This document shows, piece by piece, positions 56,131 through 64,000 of a DNA stretch of 64,000 nucleotides. Within the stretch, counting starts at the first letter, position 1. Each line of letters opens with the position of its first letter. Position numbers and translations under genes: made by a program. The DNA lies in contig NZ_JACYVA010000004.1 in NCBI RefSeq assembly GCF_014842075.1, positions 124,001 to 188,000 on the forward strand, read 5' to 3'. The stretch is from Sphingomonas sp. CFBP 13720. GTDB lineage: Bacteria > Pseudomonadota > Alphaproteobacteria > Sphingomonadales > Sphingomonadaceae. The notes below the pieces were generated by a model. The model saw only the letters and a list, made by a program, of their open reading frames with translations. It did no database searches and had not been told where the DNA came from.

Positions 56131-56696
56131 CGTTGCGGAGGGGAGGATTCGATGCAGTTCCAGTTCCCGTCACCGACGCGTTCGATTGTCGGAAACACGG
56201 TATCTGTTGCAGGCGGTCAGTCGGCTGAACTCCGGCGTTGGTCAGGTTGGTGCGGACGACCGCGATTGGAAGGGCAGGAACCGGGCTGTGGTTATCAAGC
56301 GCAGGTCCGCCGGGCGGCCTATTGCCGATAGAATGCTGACAGGTTGTTCCGTTCTCAGACCGCGTACGCGATTTGTCTAGGGAACGGTGACACGGAACCA
56401 CGACGGTCCGTGATCGGCCTCGAGACGGTCTTGCTTTAGCGGAAGATCAGCGTTCCTGTGAGTTTCGTGGGTTGTATGTGTCGACAATATGTAAGTGCAA
56501 CATGGATGACGATGTGGCTCCTAACCATGCCGCGTCACGTACGGTTTCATTCAGGCTGTTGACCTGAACCAGTTGGAGATCGTCAACCCTGTAGCAGTGT
56601 AGGTTCGTCCACCCTCTGCTAACGTATGTGACTGAAAAACCTAGGAACAGACGCGTCGCTGGCGGGGTTTTTCCATCCTACGCAATGGAGGCTGGC
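56131..56696. other. 566-bp intergenic region of lower GC
   Basis: No gene with family resemblance. Contains an inverted repeat GTTGAC/GTCAAC at 56558-56587 and a possible promoter for the next small gene at its 3' end. Composition is visibly less GC-rich than the flanks. Confidence 0.45.
56644..56669 (+). promoter_or_regulatory. Possible EcfG-type stress promoter
   Basis: GGAAC (56644-56648), 17 bp, then GGTT (56666-56669); the alphaproteobacterial EcfG general-stress consensus is GGAAC-N16/17-CGTT. It lies 28 bp before the ATG of the 59-residue ORF. The same stretch can also form a hairpin (GAAAAACC 56634-56641 with GGTTTTTC 56666-56673), so a different role is possible. Confidence 0.35.
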
Positions 56697-56876
56697 ATGG
56701 CACAGAAGGGCGCAGGCGGAAATCCCGGAGCAGTAACAGCCAAAGGCGGCGACGGCGCTCGTGGCAGCCTTGGTACAGGTCGGGGCGGCGGCTCAGAAAC
56801 AGCGGCAAAGAAGACCGCTAAAAAGAAATCCGATCAAGACGGCGATCACAGCGGTCAGAAGGTCAACGGCGCCTGA
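56697..56876 (+). CDS. Small Gly/Lys-rich hydrophilic protein
   Basis: A 59-residue protein MAQKGAGGNPGAVTAKGGDG..., ending in a KKTAKKKSDQDGD stretch. No cysteines, aromatics or hydrophobic core, so it is probably disordered. The start is supported by TGGAGG 5 nt upstream; longer in-frame starts at 56628 and 56685 lack that. Resembles in composition small stress-induced hydrophilins, but I recognise no family. Stands alone in a gene-poor stretch behind a possible EcfG-type promoter. Confidence 0.6.
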   Translation: MAQKGAGGNPGAVTAKGGDGARGSLGTGRGGGSETAAKKTAKKKSDQDGDHSGQKVNGA

Positions 56877-57713
56877 CACTTGTTGTTGGCGGAAGATCGA
56901 TGCGACCGTTTGCTTCGTACGGTCGCCATCGCAACGGTGACGGCAAGATCGGCCGGAAACACGGTAATCGGACGCTGCGCGGGCAAGACGTCGTGGTGTC
57001 GCATCGGGTGAGGATGAATGCGGAAAGCGCGTTATATTTTCGGAAGCCGTCCGAACCTCCGGTGACGAATTTGGGCATTAGCTTGGCCTGAACGAACTTT
57101 CGAAGCGCGGGTGGGGGATCACTTCCTGTGCGCGCACGCGGGCTTTCATGGCACGACGTGCGGCCACGCAAGCCGCTGTTCCGCCAGCAATGGACAGCGA
57201 AGCGGTTTTCCTGAACGTTATAACCTACATCGCTGTTCAGGCTGCGGAATCCGGTATGATGTCGCGATGAGAGCGCTGCGATGTCGGATATAAAGTCCAC
57301 TGGTTCCTACTTCGCGGAACGTCGCAATGCGCGGTGCCGTCATCGATGGGGCGCAGGGATGCGTCGGGCCGTTACCGGCGCGTATGTTTCGGTCGGACGA
57401 TCGGGTCGACACGACGATGAGAGGCCATCTAATTCACGATGCGGAGTTACGCACACGCGCGACGTCGTGATGATGCATCCCGACGCCATCACCGACGCAG
57501 GATCAACGACGGGGCAGGTGACCGCACCGGCGGGTCTCGTTGAGCTTGGCTTGGATCGGCACGTCGGCGGTCGGAGGGCGATGCCTTTCGTGCTTCCGTG
57601 CAGCGCATCGCTGGGCGATTACTAACAATGAACCTCTTGAGATCACGAAAATGTCTTGACCGGGGGCCGGAGGTGGCGGCGGTGCAGGCCCTCCCCGTGC
57701 GGACTAACGCCTG
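56877..57713. other. 837-bp gene-poor region before the oxidase cluster
   Basis: Several open frames of 60-145 codons exist on both strands but show no domain, codon bias or ribosome-binding site I trust. No tRNA, transposase remnant or clear terminator was recognised. It could hold degraded genes or regulatory RNA. Confidence 0.4.
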
Positions 57714-58172
57714 ATGCGGACAGGGCGCGGGATAGTATTGCTGACCGCTGCAATCGTGTCGGGTTGTACCGGCGAGGCACGCACCGTGACGCCGGCCGTG
57801 CCACAGACGGCGCCGCGTTCGGATAGCGATCGGCGCATTCCGGCTTATCAAGCTAACTTCTATCAGATCGGCCAAGGCGGCCGCTATTTCGGATGGTATG
57901 GTTGCGCCGCCTGTCATCATGAGCGGGCCGATCCGGTCCGCAATCTGGCAGATGGTACGTGGCGGCATGGCGGGGGGTTCGCTGCCGTATATGCCGCGAT
58001 CGCCGATCACCATCGTGGAGCCGACTATGGTCGCGTAATCCCGCCCGAACAACTTTGGCAGATTACTGCCTATGTCCGCGACTTGCCGACCCACACGCCG
58101 GAAAAACGCCGTCGAACCAGCATCGATCAATCCGCCGAGCCACAGGGGGATGCGTGGCGCGGCCCCTTATGA
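57714..58172 (+). CDS. Mono-haem cytochrome c lipoprotein
   Basis: 152 residues with a lipoprotein-like leader (MRTGRGIVLLTAAIVSGC, Cys18 as lipidation site) and one haem site CAACH near residue 64 in FGWYGCAACHHERAD. The tail after residue 125 is hydrophilic. Probably periplasmic, attached to a membrane, feeding electrons to or modulating the oxidase encoded downstream. The stop overlaps coxB by 4 nt (ATGA). Confidence 0.82.
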   Translation: MRTGRGIVLLTAAIVSGCTGEARTVTPAVPQTAPRSDSDRRIPAYQANFYQIGQGGRYFGWYGCAACHHERADPVRNLADGTWRHGGGFAAVYAAIADHHRGADYGRVIPPEQLWQITAYVRDLPTHTPEKRRRTSIDQSAEPQGDAWRGPL

Positions 58173-59134
58173 CGCGCGGGCCGGCGGGCGTCGCCGCGCT
58201 GCTGCTTCTCGCTGGCTGTGTCAATATCCAGTCTCCGCTGGCACCGACAGGGGATCAGGCGAACGCGCTGCACCGGCTGCTTGTGCTGATGACCATCGTC
58301 TGTGGTGCAGTCTATGCCGTCGTCCTTGGCGGGCTGGTCTGGAGCCTGTGCCGTGCGCGACAGCGGCTCAAACGCGACCGAGACGACCGGCTTCTTGACC
58401 GGGGGCTGTGGACGGCGGCGGCGGTGATCGTCGTCGGGCTGACGGTGTTGATCGTCGGCAGCTTCGTCGCCGAGCGGGCGCTGGTCGCAACGCGTGACGA
58501 TCCGGTGCTGCATGTCCGCGTGACCGGTCATCAATGGTGGTGGCGCATCCAATATCGTGACCCGGCTTCCGGTGGCTGGGTGGAAACGGCGAACGAACTG
58601 CATTTACCCGTCGGGCGGACGACCCGCGTGTCGCTTGGATCGGCGGATGTCATTCACAGCTTCTGGGTGCCGAATGTCGCGGGCAAGATCGACATGATTC
58701 CCGGTCGCCGCAACCAGATCGACCTGACCCCCCGTCGCGCTGGCTGGTTTCGCGGACAATGTGCCGAATTTTGCGGGACGCAGCACGCGCACATGGCACT
58801 GGACGTCAAGGTCGACGCGCCTGCCGACTTCGACCGCTGGCTGATCGCACAGGCCCGGCCCGCAGGCACGGGCGCGCCAGCGACGTTCGTACGAAGCTGC
58901 GCCGCTTGTCACACGGTTCGAGGAACGTCGGCGGTGGGGCGCGCCGGACCCGACCTCACCCATGTCGCCGCACGGCGATCGATCGCGGCCGGCACGCTGC
59001 CGATGACGCGGGGCGCGTTGCAGGGCTGGATCCAGCAACCGCAGGCGCTGAAGCCCGGGACGTCGATGCCGGCGGTTCCGATGTCGGCGGCGGACGGCCT
59101 GGCGGTCGCCGATTATGTTGCGGGGCTGCGATGA
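58169..59134 (+). CDS. coxB: Cytochrome c oxidase subunit II with fused cytochrome c (caa3 type)
   Basis: 321 residues. Lipobox LAGC near residue 16, two transmembrane helices, CuA domain (TGHQWWWRIQY; DVIHSFWVPN; ligands in QCAEFCGTQHAHM), then a C-terminal cytochrome c domain with C244-AAC247-H248 and a methionine in KPGTSMPA. Electrons enter at haem c or CuA and pass to subunit I. Start 58169 overlaps the upstream cytochrome gene. A fused haem c marks this as caa3 rather than aa3. Confidence 0.93.
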   Translation: MTRGPAGVAALLLLAGCVNIQSPLAPTGDQANALHRLLVLMTIVCGAVYAVVLGGLVWSLCRARQRLKRDRDDRLLDRGLWTAAAVIVVGLTVLIVGSFVAERALVATRDDPVLHVRVTGHQWWWRIQYRDPASGGWVETANELHLPVGRTTRVSLGSADVIHSFWVPNVAGKIDMIPGRRNQIDLTPRRAGWFRGQCAEFCGTQHAHMALDVKVDAPADFDRWLIAQARPAGTGAPATFVRSCAACHTVRGTSAVGRAGPDLTHVAARRSIAAGTLPMTRGALQGWIQQPQALKPGTSMPAVPMSAADGLAVADYVAGLR

Positions 59135-61023
59135 TCCCGGCGCAGGACCGTATCGACCAGTTGAACGCGACATGGCGTGACCCGCCCGGCATTCGCGGCT
59201 TCCTGACGACCGTCGATCACAAGCGGATCGCCGCCCGCTACATCGTTACCGCGCTGCTGCTGATGTTCCTCGCGGGCATGCTCGCGCTAGACATGCGCTG
59301 GCAACTGTCGGTGGCGGACAATACGCGGATGACGCCGCAGTTGTATAACGAAAGCTTCTCGCTCCACGGCTCGACGATGTTGTTCCTCGTCTCGGTTCCG
59401 GTGATGGAGGCGATGGCGTTCTGGCTGGTGCCGTTAATGCTGGGGACGCGCAACATGGCGTTTCCACGTTTGGGGGCGTTTAGTTACTGGCTGTATCTGG
59501 GTGGCGTGCTGACGATGTGGGTCGCCCATGCGATGGACATCACGCCCGATCTGGGCTGGTTCGAATATCCGCCACTGTCCGGCCCGTCCTATTCGCCGGG
59601 CCACCGGGCCGACATCTGGGCACAGATGATCACCTTTACCGAGGTCGCTGCGCTGGCCGCATCGGTGAATGTCGCTGCGACCATCCTCAAGATGCGGCCG
59701 CCGGGCATGACGTTGGCGCGAATGCCGGTGTTTCTATGGGCAATGCTGATCGCGTCGATCATGACGATCCTGTCGATGCCGGCGATCATGCTGGTCACGT
59801 CGATGCTGATCGCCGACCGGCTCGTCTCCACGCATTTCTTCGCGCCCGCGGCCGGTGGCGATGTGCTGTTGTTCCAGCACCTGTTCTGGTTCTTCGGCCA
59901 CCCGGAAGTGTACATCATCTTCGTGCCCGCGACCGGCTTCGTCTCGTCGATCGTCGAGACCTTTTCGCGCCGGCGCCTGTTCGGGCACAATGTCGTCGTG
60001 TTGGCGATCATGGCGATCGGTGCGCTGGCCTTTGGCCTGTGGGTCCATCATATGTTCGCGGTCGGGCTGCCGCGGCTCGGCAACAACTTCTACACCGCCG
60101 CGAGCATGGCGATCGGGTTGCCGGCGGGGTTGCAGATCTTCTGCTGGATCGCGACGATGTGGAGCGGGCGGCCATGGCTGGCAACGCCGATGCTGTGGGT
60201 GATCGGCTTCATCGCGACCTTCGTCGTCGGCGGCCTGTCGGGGATCATGACCGCGTCGGCCGCGCTCGACCTGCAACTGACCGACAGCTACTTCATCGTC
60301 GCCCATCTGCATTACGTCCTGATCGGCGGCGCGATGTTCCCGCTCTTTGGTGCCTTTTGCTACTGGTATCCCAAGGCGACCGGGCGGATGATGTCGGAAC
60401 GGTGGGGGCGGCTTGCGTTCGCGTTGATCGTCGGCGGGTTCAATCTCGGCTTTTTTCCGATGCACTTCCTGGGGCTGATGGGGATGCCGCGGCGCATCTA
60501 TACCTATCCCGCCGGCATGGGATGGGACCTGTTGAATCAAGTCGCCACCGCCGGCAGCGCGATCGCGGTACTGGGTGGGCTGGTATTCGTCGCCAACGCG
60601 ATCGTCAGCTATTGGCGGGGCAGCCCGGCGGGAGCCGACCCGTGGCAGGGATCGACGCTGGAATGGTCGGCGGCTTCGCCCGCTCCGGCGTGGAACGTCG
60701 CCTATACCCCCATCGTCGACAGCCTGACTCCGATGTGGAACGGTGATCGACCGATCCGGGTTCTCGACGGCGTCGCGATCGAGCGGCGCGAAGTGCTGGT
60801 GACAACGGTGACCGATGCGGAGCCGATCTACCGGCAGGAAAGTGCCTCACCCTCGATCTGGCCGTTGGCCGCCGCGCTTGCGACCGGGGCGATGTTCGTC
60901 GCCAGCATCTTCACCCCATGGGCCGTCGCGATCGGCGCGGTGCCGATCGCGATCACGCTGATCGGCTGGTTCTGGCCCAGTCGCCCGCGCGCGGACAGCG
61001 GCCCGCTGGCGGTGCCGCGATGA
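59131..61023 (+). CDS. coxA: Cytochrome c oxidase subunit I
   Basis: 630 residues, haem-copper catalytic core with about 12 to 14 membrane helices. Ligands: SLHGSTM (haem a), GHPEVY with CuB His, crosslinked Tyr and gating Glu, HHMF (CuB) and HLHYV (haem a3/a). The last 110 residues extend beyond the core and end in two further hydrophobic stretches, a subunit I plus partial subunit III/IV-like tail. It overlaps coxB and coxC by 4 nt each (ATGA). Confidence 0.95.
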   Translation: MIPAQDRIDQLNATWRDPPGIRGFLTTVDHKRIAARYIVTALLLMFLAGMLALDMRWQLSVADNTRMTPQLYNESFSLHGSTMLFLVSVPVMEAMAFWLVPLMLGTRNMAFPRLGAFSYWLYLGGVLTMWVAHAMDITPDLGWFEYPPLSGPSYSPGHRADIWAQMITFTEVAALAASVNVAATILKMRPPGMTLARMPVFLWAMLIASIMTILSMPAIMLVTSMLIADRLVSTHFFAPAAGGDVLLFQHLFWFFGHPEVYIIFVPATGFVSSIVETFSRRRLFGHNVVVLAIMAIGALAFGLWVHHMFAVGLPRLGNNFYTAASMAIGLPAGLQIFCWIATMWSGRPWLATPMLWVIGFIATFVVGGLSGIMTASAALDLQLTDSYFIVAHLHYVLIGGAMFPLFGAFCYWYPKATGRMMSERWGRLAFALIVGGFNLGFFPMHFLGLMGMPRRIYTYPAGMGWDLLNQVATAGSAIAVLGGLVFVANAIVSYWRGSPAGADPWQGSTLEWSAASPAPAWNVAYTPIVDSLTPMWNGDRPIRVLDGVAIERREVLVTTVTDAEPIYRQESASPSIWPLAAALATGAMFVASIFTPWAVAIGAVPIAITLIGWFWPSRPRADSGPLAVPR

Positions 61024-61637
61024 AGTTCGGGCGCGGGATCGAGATCGAGGGCGACCTGTCGCGCCTGCCGGTCAGCACCACCGGCACGCGGCATCTGGTC
61101 TGGTGGGGCAATATCGGCTTCATGTTGATCGAAGGCACCGGCTTCGCGCTGGCGGCGGCGGCCTATCTGTACCTGATGACGCAGCATGCGAGCTGGCCGC
61201 CGCCGGGCGACCCGCTGCCCGACCTGCTGTGGGGCGCGGTCTTCACCGTCGGCATGTTGCTCAGTGCCATTCCCAATGTCTGGCTGCTGCGCTGTGCGCG
61301 GCGGAAGCATCTTGCGGGCGTACGCTGGGGCATGCTGGCGATGACCGTGCTGACGCTGTTGCTGATGATCCCGCGCGCGTTCGAATTCGTGCATCTGAAC
61401 GTCCGCTGGCACGACGACGCCTATGGATCGGTCATGTGGCTGTTGCTCGTGTTGCACACAACCCATCTGGTCACCGAATGGGTGGAAACCGCGGTGCTCG
61501 CCGTCTGGCTGTTCACGCACGAGGTCGGCGACGATCAGTTCGCCGATGTCGAGGACAATTCCAATTACTGGACGTTCGTCGTCCTGTGCTGGCTGCCGCT
61601 ATATGCGCTGATCTATTGGGCGCCGAGGGCGGCATGA
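61020..61637 (+). CDS. coxC: Cytochrome c oxidase subunit III family protein
   Basis: 205 residues with five hydrophobic segments and the phrases WGNIGFMLIEGTGFALAAAAYLYL, FEFVHLNVRWHDDAYGS and HTTHLVTEWVETAVLAVWLF. Belongs to the heme-copper oxidase subunit III family, but at the short end. Start overlaps coxA and stop overlaps the next small gene, each ATGA. Confidence 0.9.
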   Translation: MKFGRGIEIEGDLSRLPVSTTGTRHLVWWGNIGFMLIEGTGFALAAAAYLYLMTQHASWPPPGDPLPDLLWGAVFTVGMLLSAIPNVWLLRCARRKHLAGVRWGMLAMTVLTLLLMIPRAFEFVHLNVRWHDDAYGSVMWLLLVLHTTHLVTEWVETAVLAVWLFTHEVGDDQFADVEDNSNYWTFVVLCWLPLYALIYWAPRAA

Positions 61638-61942
61638 CGGTACGCGCCCGTGCATGGACCGGCATCGTCGTTCCGCCGCTGACATGGTTCCTGTTCGAAC
61701 AGGGGCTGTCGGCGTTGCTTCATGCCGATTGCAGGCGGTGGTGGGCGGGAATCCTGTGGGGCATCGCCAGCGCCGCGATCTGCGCGGCTGCGTTGCGTCG
61801 GGTCTGGCCCTTGCGGCGCGACGTGGGCGATCAGGCGGATTTCTGGCTTGCCCGGCTGGCACCGATGATCGCCGGCCTGTTCACGCTCGCCATCTTGTTC
61901 CAGACCCTCGCCGTCCTGCTGGTGCCGTCATGCGTGCGTTGA
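61634..61942 (+). CDS. Small three-helix membrane protein in oxidase operon
   Basis: 102 residues with three predicted membrane helices (about 8-28, 40-58, 76-98). No family recognised. Start overlaps coxC by 4 nt; its 3' end overlaps ctaG by 13 nt. Position between subunit III and the CtaG assembly factor suggests a small accessory subunit or assembly protein, which is inference from context only. Confidence 0.7.
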   Translation: MTVRARAWTGIVVPPLTWFLFEQGLSALLHADCRRWWAGILWGIASAAICAAALRRVWPLRRDVGDQADFWLARLAPMIAGLFTLAILFQTLAVLLVPSCVR

Positions 61943-62805
61943 GGCGGATCGTTTGCGTGGCGATAATGGCGCTGACGTCCGTCCAGGCATGGGCGCATGA
62001 CACGAGCGTCGCCCATGACGAACCGCCGGACTGGACGCTGGACCCGCTGATCCTGTTCCCGTTGCTGTCGGCGGCGGCGGCGTTTGCGATCGGTTGGTGG
62101 CGATTGACGCAGCGGTCGCGGCGCGGGGAGGGGGCGCTGCGTCGGTCGGCGGGGCTGTTCGGGTCGGGTTGGCTGATCCTTGCCGGCGCACTGCTATCGC
62201 CGCTGCACCAGGCCGGCGAGCGGTCGTTTTCGGCGCACATGTTCGAGCATGAACTGATCATGCTGCTTGCCGCGCCGTTGCTGGTCGCGTCGCAGCCGCT
62301 GACGATCATGTTGTGGGCGTTTCCGGTAACGCTGCGCAAGCGGATCGGTGCGTTGGTCGTGGCGGTGCAGCGGCCGTGGCGCACGCTGTCGGCACCGGTC
62401 TTCGCCACGGTGACGCAGGCGGCCGCGCTATGGTTGTGGCATGCCCCGGCGCTGTTCGATCGGGCATTGTCGAGCGATGGCTGGCACGCCGCGCAGCATC
62501 TGAGCTTCCTCGTCACTGCGCTGCTGTTCTGGGCCGCGATGCTCGGTCACCGGACTGCTCCAGGCATCGCCGCGCTGTGTCTGGTCGTCACGTCGATCGT
62601 GTCGGGGGCGTTGGGCGCGCTGATGGCCTTTGCGAACAGCCCCTGGTATGCCGGCTATGCCCGCTTCGCCTTCGCGCCGTTCGGCATGTCGCCTGCGGAA
62701 GACCAGCAGGTCGCCGGTCTGTTGATGTGGGTGCCGGGCGGGCTGGTTCATGCCGGCGTGGCGCTGGTCATCGTCCGGCGATTGTTGCGGCCGGCGCATG
62801 CATAG
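61930..62805 (+). CDS. ctaG: Cytochrome c oxidase assembly factor CtaG (caa3 type)
   Basis: 291 residues: signal peptide or first helix (MRALRRIVCVAIMALTSVQAWA), then six or seven membrane helices of the caa3_CtaG family (HMFEHELIMLLAAPLLVASQPL, ALWLWHAPALFD, HLSFLVTALLFW, DQQVAGLLMWVPGG). Supports CuA/CuB metallation of caa3 oxidases. Not related to the Cox11-type CtaG. Overlaps both neighbours. Confidence 0.9.
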   Translation: MRALRRIVCVAIMALTSVQAWAHDTSVAHDEPPDWTLDPLILFPLLSAAAAFAIGWWRLTQRSRRGEGALRRSAGLFGSGWLILAGALLSPLHQAGERSFSAHMFEHELIMLLAAPLLVASQPLTIMLWAFPVTLRKRIGALVVAVQRPWRTLSAPVFATVTQAAALWLWHAPALFDRALSSDGWHAAQHLSFLVTALLFWAAMLGHRTAPGIAALCLVVTSIVSGALGALMAFANSPWYAGYARFAFAPFGMSPAEDQQVAGLLMWVPGGLVHAGVALVIVRRLLRPAHA

Positions 62806-63217
62806 GCGCCGCATTCCATCGAGCCTGATCTGGCTGACGCTGCTGATTGCCGCCGCCGTCGCCGCTGCAGGCGCGTCGGGCGTTGTGCTGTATCTACAGA
62901 CCCGTCACGCCAAGCGGGTACAGGCCGATGCGATGACCGGCGGCGATTGGCGGCGTGGCAAGACCGCGATTGTACGTTACCAATGCGGCAGCTGTCATGT
63001 GATCCCAGGCGTCGACGGTGCCACCGGGCAAGTTGGACCAGACCTGACCGGTATCGGCACGCGCGTGATCTTTGCGGGCGATCTGGCTAATAATCCCGCT
63101 GCACTCACTCGTTTTATCCTGCATCCCCAGCGCGTTCGCCCCGGGAGCGCAATGCCGGAGTTGGGAGTGAGGCGCGATGAAGCGCGCAGTATTGCAGCAT
63201 ATCTCTACGCGCAGTAA
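62798..63217 (+). CDS. Membrane-anchored mono-haem cytochrome c
   Basis: 139 residues with one N-terminal anchor helix (about 10-32), haem site CGSCH near residue 68 and PGSAMPELGV supplying the axial methionine. Overlaps the end of ctaG by 8 nt. It could be a dedicated electron carrier to the oxidase. It is the last gene of the operon. Confidence 0.87.
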   Translation: MHRRRIPSSLIWLTLLIAAAVAAAGASGVVLYLQTRHAKRVQADAMTGGDWRRGKTAIVRYQCGSCHVIPGVDGATGQVGPDLTGIGTRVIFAGDLANNPAALTRFILHPQRVRPGSAMPELGVRRDEARSIAAYLYAQ

Positions 63218-63244
63218 TAAATTGTTTGGTCTACCCCTAGGAAT

Positions 63245-63267
63245 GACTGAAGTATAAACATTCAGTC
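63245..63267. terminator. Inverted repeat between oxidase operon and hydrolase pseudogene
   Basis: GACTGAA and TTCAGTC with a 9-nt AT-rich loop, 28 nt after the last cytochrome gene and near the 3' end of the convergent pseudogene. Plausible bidirectional terminator, though the following T-run is weak. Confidence 0.35.
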
Positions 63268-63297
63268 TATTCAATTTCGTGCCTATTCAGCGGTGCC

Positions 63298-64000
63298 CTA
63301 TTTTACGTGTGGCCGAATGAACGTCGAGACATCGTCCAGGACCGGAGCGTGACCGCGAAAGGGCCGTGCGAGCGCAAGCAGGATGCCGACATGGCCAAGC
63401 GTGCGATACGCACGTTGGTCGACAATCGCCCCGCCCGCACGCAGCTTGCCGGCCAGCGCCTCGCTGTTGCGTGGCAACACGACGGTATCTTCTGTACCGA
63501 ACAAGAGGAGCGCGGGCGGATCGCCGGCGCCAGCCCATGTCACCGGCTGCGTTTCCGCCGATCGGGTACGCGGCGGAAGGCAAAACGACCGGCCTCGGCG
63601 TCGCAGAGCGCGAAGTCACAGGGACCAGCGAGACCGACGAACCCTTTGACCGTTGCCCGCGCATCTCGCAGCCAGCGAGGGTCGACGTCCAGCATTGCGG
63701 TGATATGGGCTCCCGCCGAATGACCCATCAGCACGGCCGAGTTGCCATCGCGCCAATATTTTCCGTCGTTCTCGGTCGCCCAGCGCACGGCTGCGGCACG
63801 TCCTCTACGAAGGTCGGATAATGGACTTCCGGCACTAGTCGATAATGCGGGACGATGGTCACGAAGCCTTGAGCGGCCAGCGCGCGGCCTACGAACGCAT
63901 AACCGCCTCGCGTCCGCTGTTCCAGTTGCCGCCATCGAAGAACACGACCACCGGGCGTGGTTGTCCGCAATCGCCCGACGGGGTGTAAACGTCCAGTCGC
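63298..64000 (-). pseudogene. Alpha/beta-hydrolase (esterase) with several frameshifts, continues past window
   Basis: On the minus strand, pieces of one alpha/beta hydrolase lie in different frames. From the window edge come RLDVYTPSGDCG...VVVFFDGGNWNSG, then after a shift GYAFVGRALAAQGFVTIVPHYRLVPEVHYPTF. After another shift comes AAAVRWATENDGKYW...VLMGHSAGAHITAMLDVD with the serine nucleophile in GHSAG, and finally ALLLFGTEDTVVLPRNSEALAGKL...GHVGILLALARPF. At least three frame changes are needed, and sequence between the last two parts seems shortened. A disrupted gene is more likely than sequencing error because there are several lesions. Confidence 0.75.

Noticed and set aside
56863..57300. 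145-codon minus-strand ORF in the gene-poor region
   Set aside because: No ribosome-binding site, codon bias or recognisable motif. Left as unassigned sequence.
57314..57342. GGAAC-N17-CGTC as a stress promoter for the cytochrome operon
   Set aside because: The -10 part deviates from CGTT and it lies about 370 bp before the first gene, too far to support.
57281..57625. 114-codon plus-strand ORF upstream of the cytochrome gene
   Set aside because: Composition looks random (Arg/Gly/Ser-rich) and no conserved feature was seen.

Overview
This window is GC-rich, densely packed DNA from an aerobic alphaproteobacterium. The gene content suggests a sphingomonad close to Sphingomonas: two large TonB-dependent receptors (one next to a tryptophan-halogenase-like enzyme), a beta-carotene hydroxylase/ketolase pair, a NasS/NasT nitrate-assimilation locus and a caa3-type oxidase. 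No rRNA, tRNA, CRISPR array, phage or intact insertion sequence was seen. The family-level assignment is inference from gene content; there is no marker RNA in the window.

Layout. 0-2.6 kb: 3' part of purF, an SDR and a small hypothetical gene. 2.7-13.8 kb: propionyl-CoA/methylmalonyl-CoA metabolism on both strands. pccB-mce lie on the minus strand; an enoyl-CoA hydratase/isomerase, methylmalonyl-CoA mutase, biotin synthase bioB, an LprI-like protein and pccA lie on the plus strand. Between them are a lone [2Fe-2S] oxidoreductase subunit and an RcnB-like secreted protein. 13.8-16.4 kb: GH13 glucosidase and GT4 glycosyltransferase. 16.4-19.4 kb: bioF-bioD-bioA on the minus strand, so the biotin needed by PccA is largely made from genes around it. 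19.5-29.1 kb: nitrate assimilation (nasT, nasS, an RNA leader with terminator, nitrate transporter, nirB, nirD, a tiny ORF, nasA, SUMT).

29.1-33.8 kb: TonB receptor plus flavin-dependent halogenase. 34.0-38.3 kb: a KaiC-like double ATPase translationally coupled to a hybrid histidine kinase, then a methyltransferase. 38.4-43.4 kb: secreted tyrosine phosphatase, second TonB receptor and a divergent double-TetR regulator. 43.7-49.2 kb: stress-type genes (SDR, DUF892 ferritin-like protein, metallo-beta-lactamase-fold hydrolase, manganese catalase) followed by GH130 and another SDR. 49.3-50.6 kb: a MerR-type regulator and a divergent glutaredoxin-MauE fusion sharing a textbook mer-like promoter. 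50.6-54.4 kb: sorbosone-dehydrogenase-like beta-propeller and GH2 glycosidase. 54.8-56.1 kb: crtZ-crtW. 56.1-57.7 kb: gene-poor stretch with one small stress-like ORF. 57.7-63.2 kb: a tightly overlapping operon for a caa3-type cytochrome c oxidase with its CtaG assembly factor and two extra c-type cytochromes. 63.3-64.0 kb: a frameshifted alpha/beta-hydrolase pseudogene.

The observations I would follow first are: the NasT leader and the start-codon hairpin of nasT; a 51-codon ORF tiled by 4-nt overlaps between nirD and nasA; the KaiC/hybrid-kinase pair; the MerR-like/glutaredoxin-MauE module whose regulator lacks one mercury-binding cysteine; and a palindromic repeat embedded in the 5' coding region of bioB.
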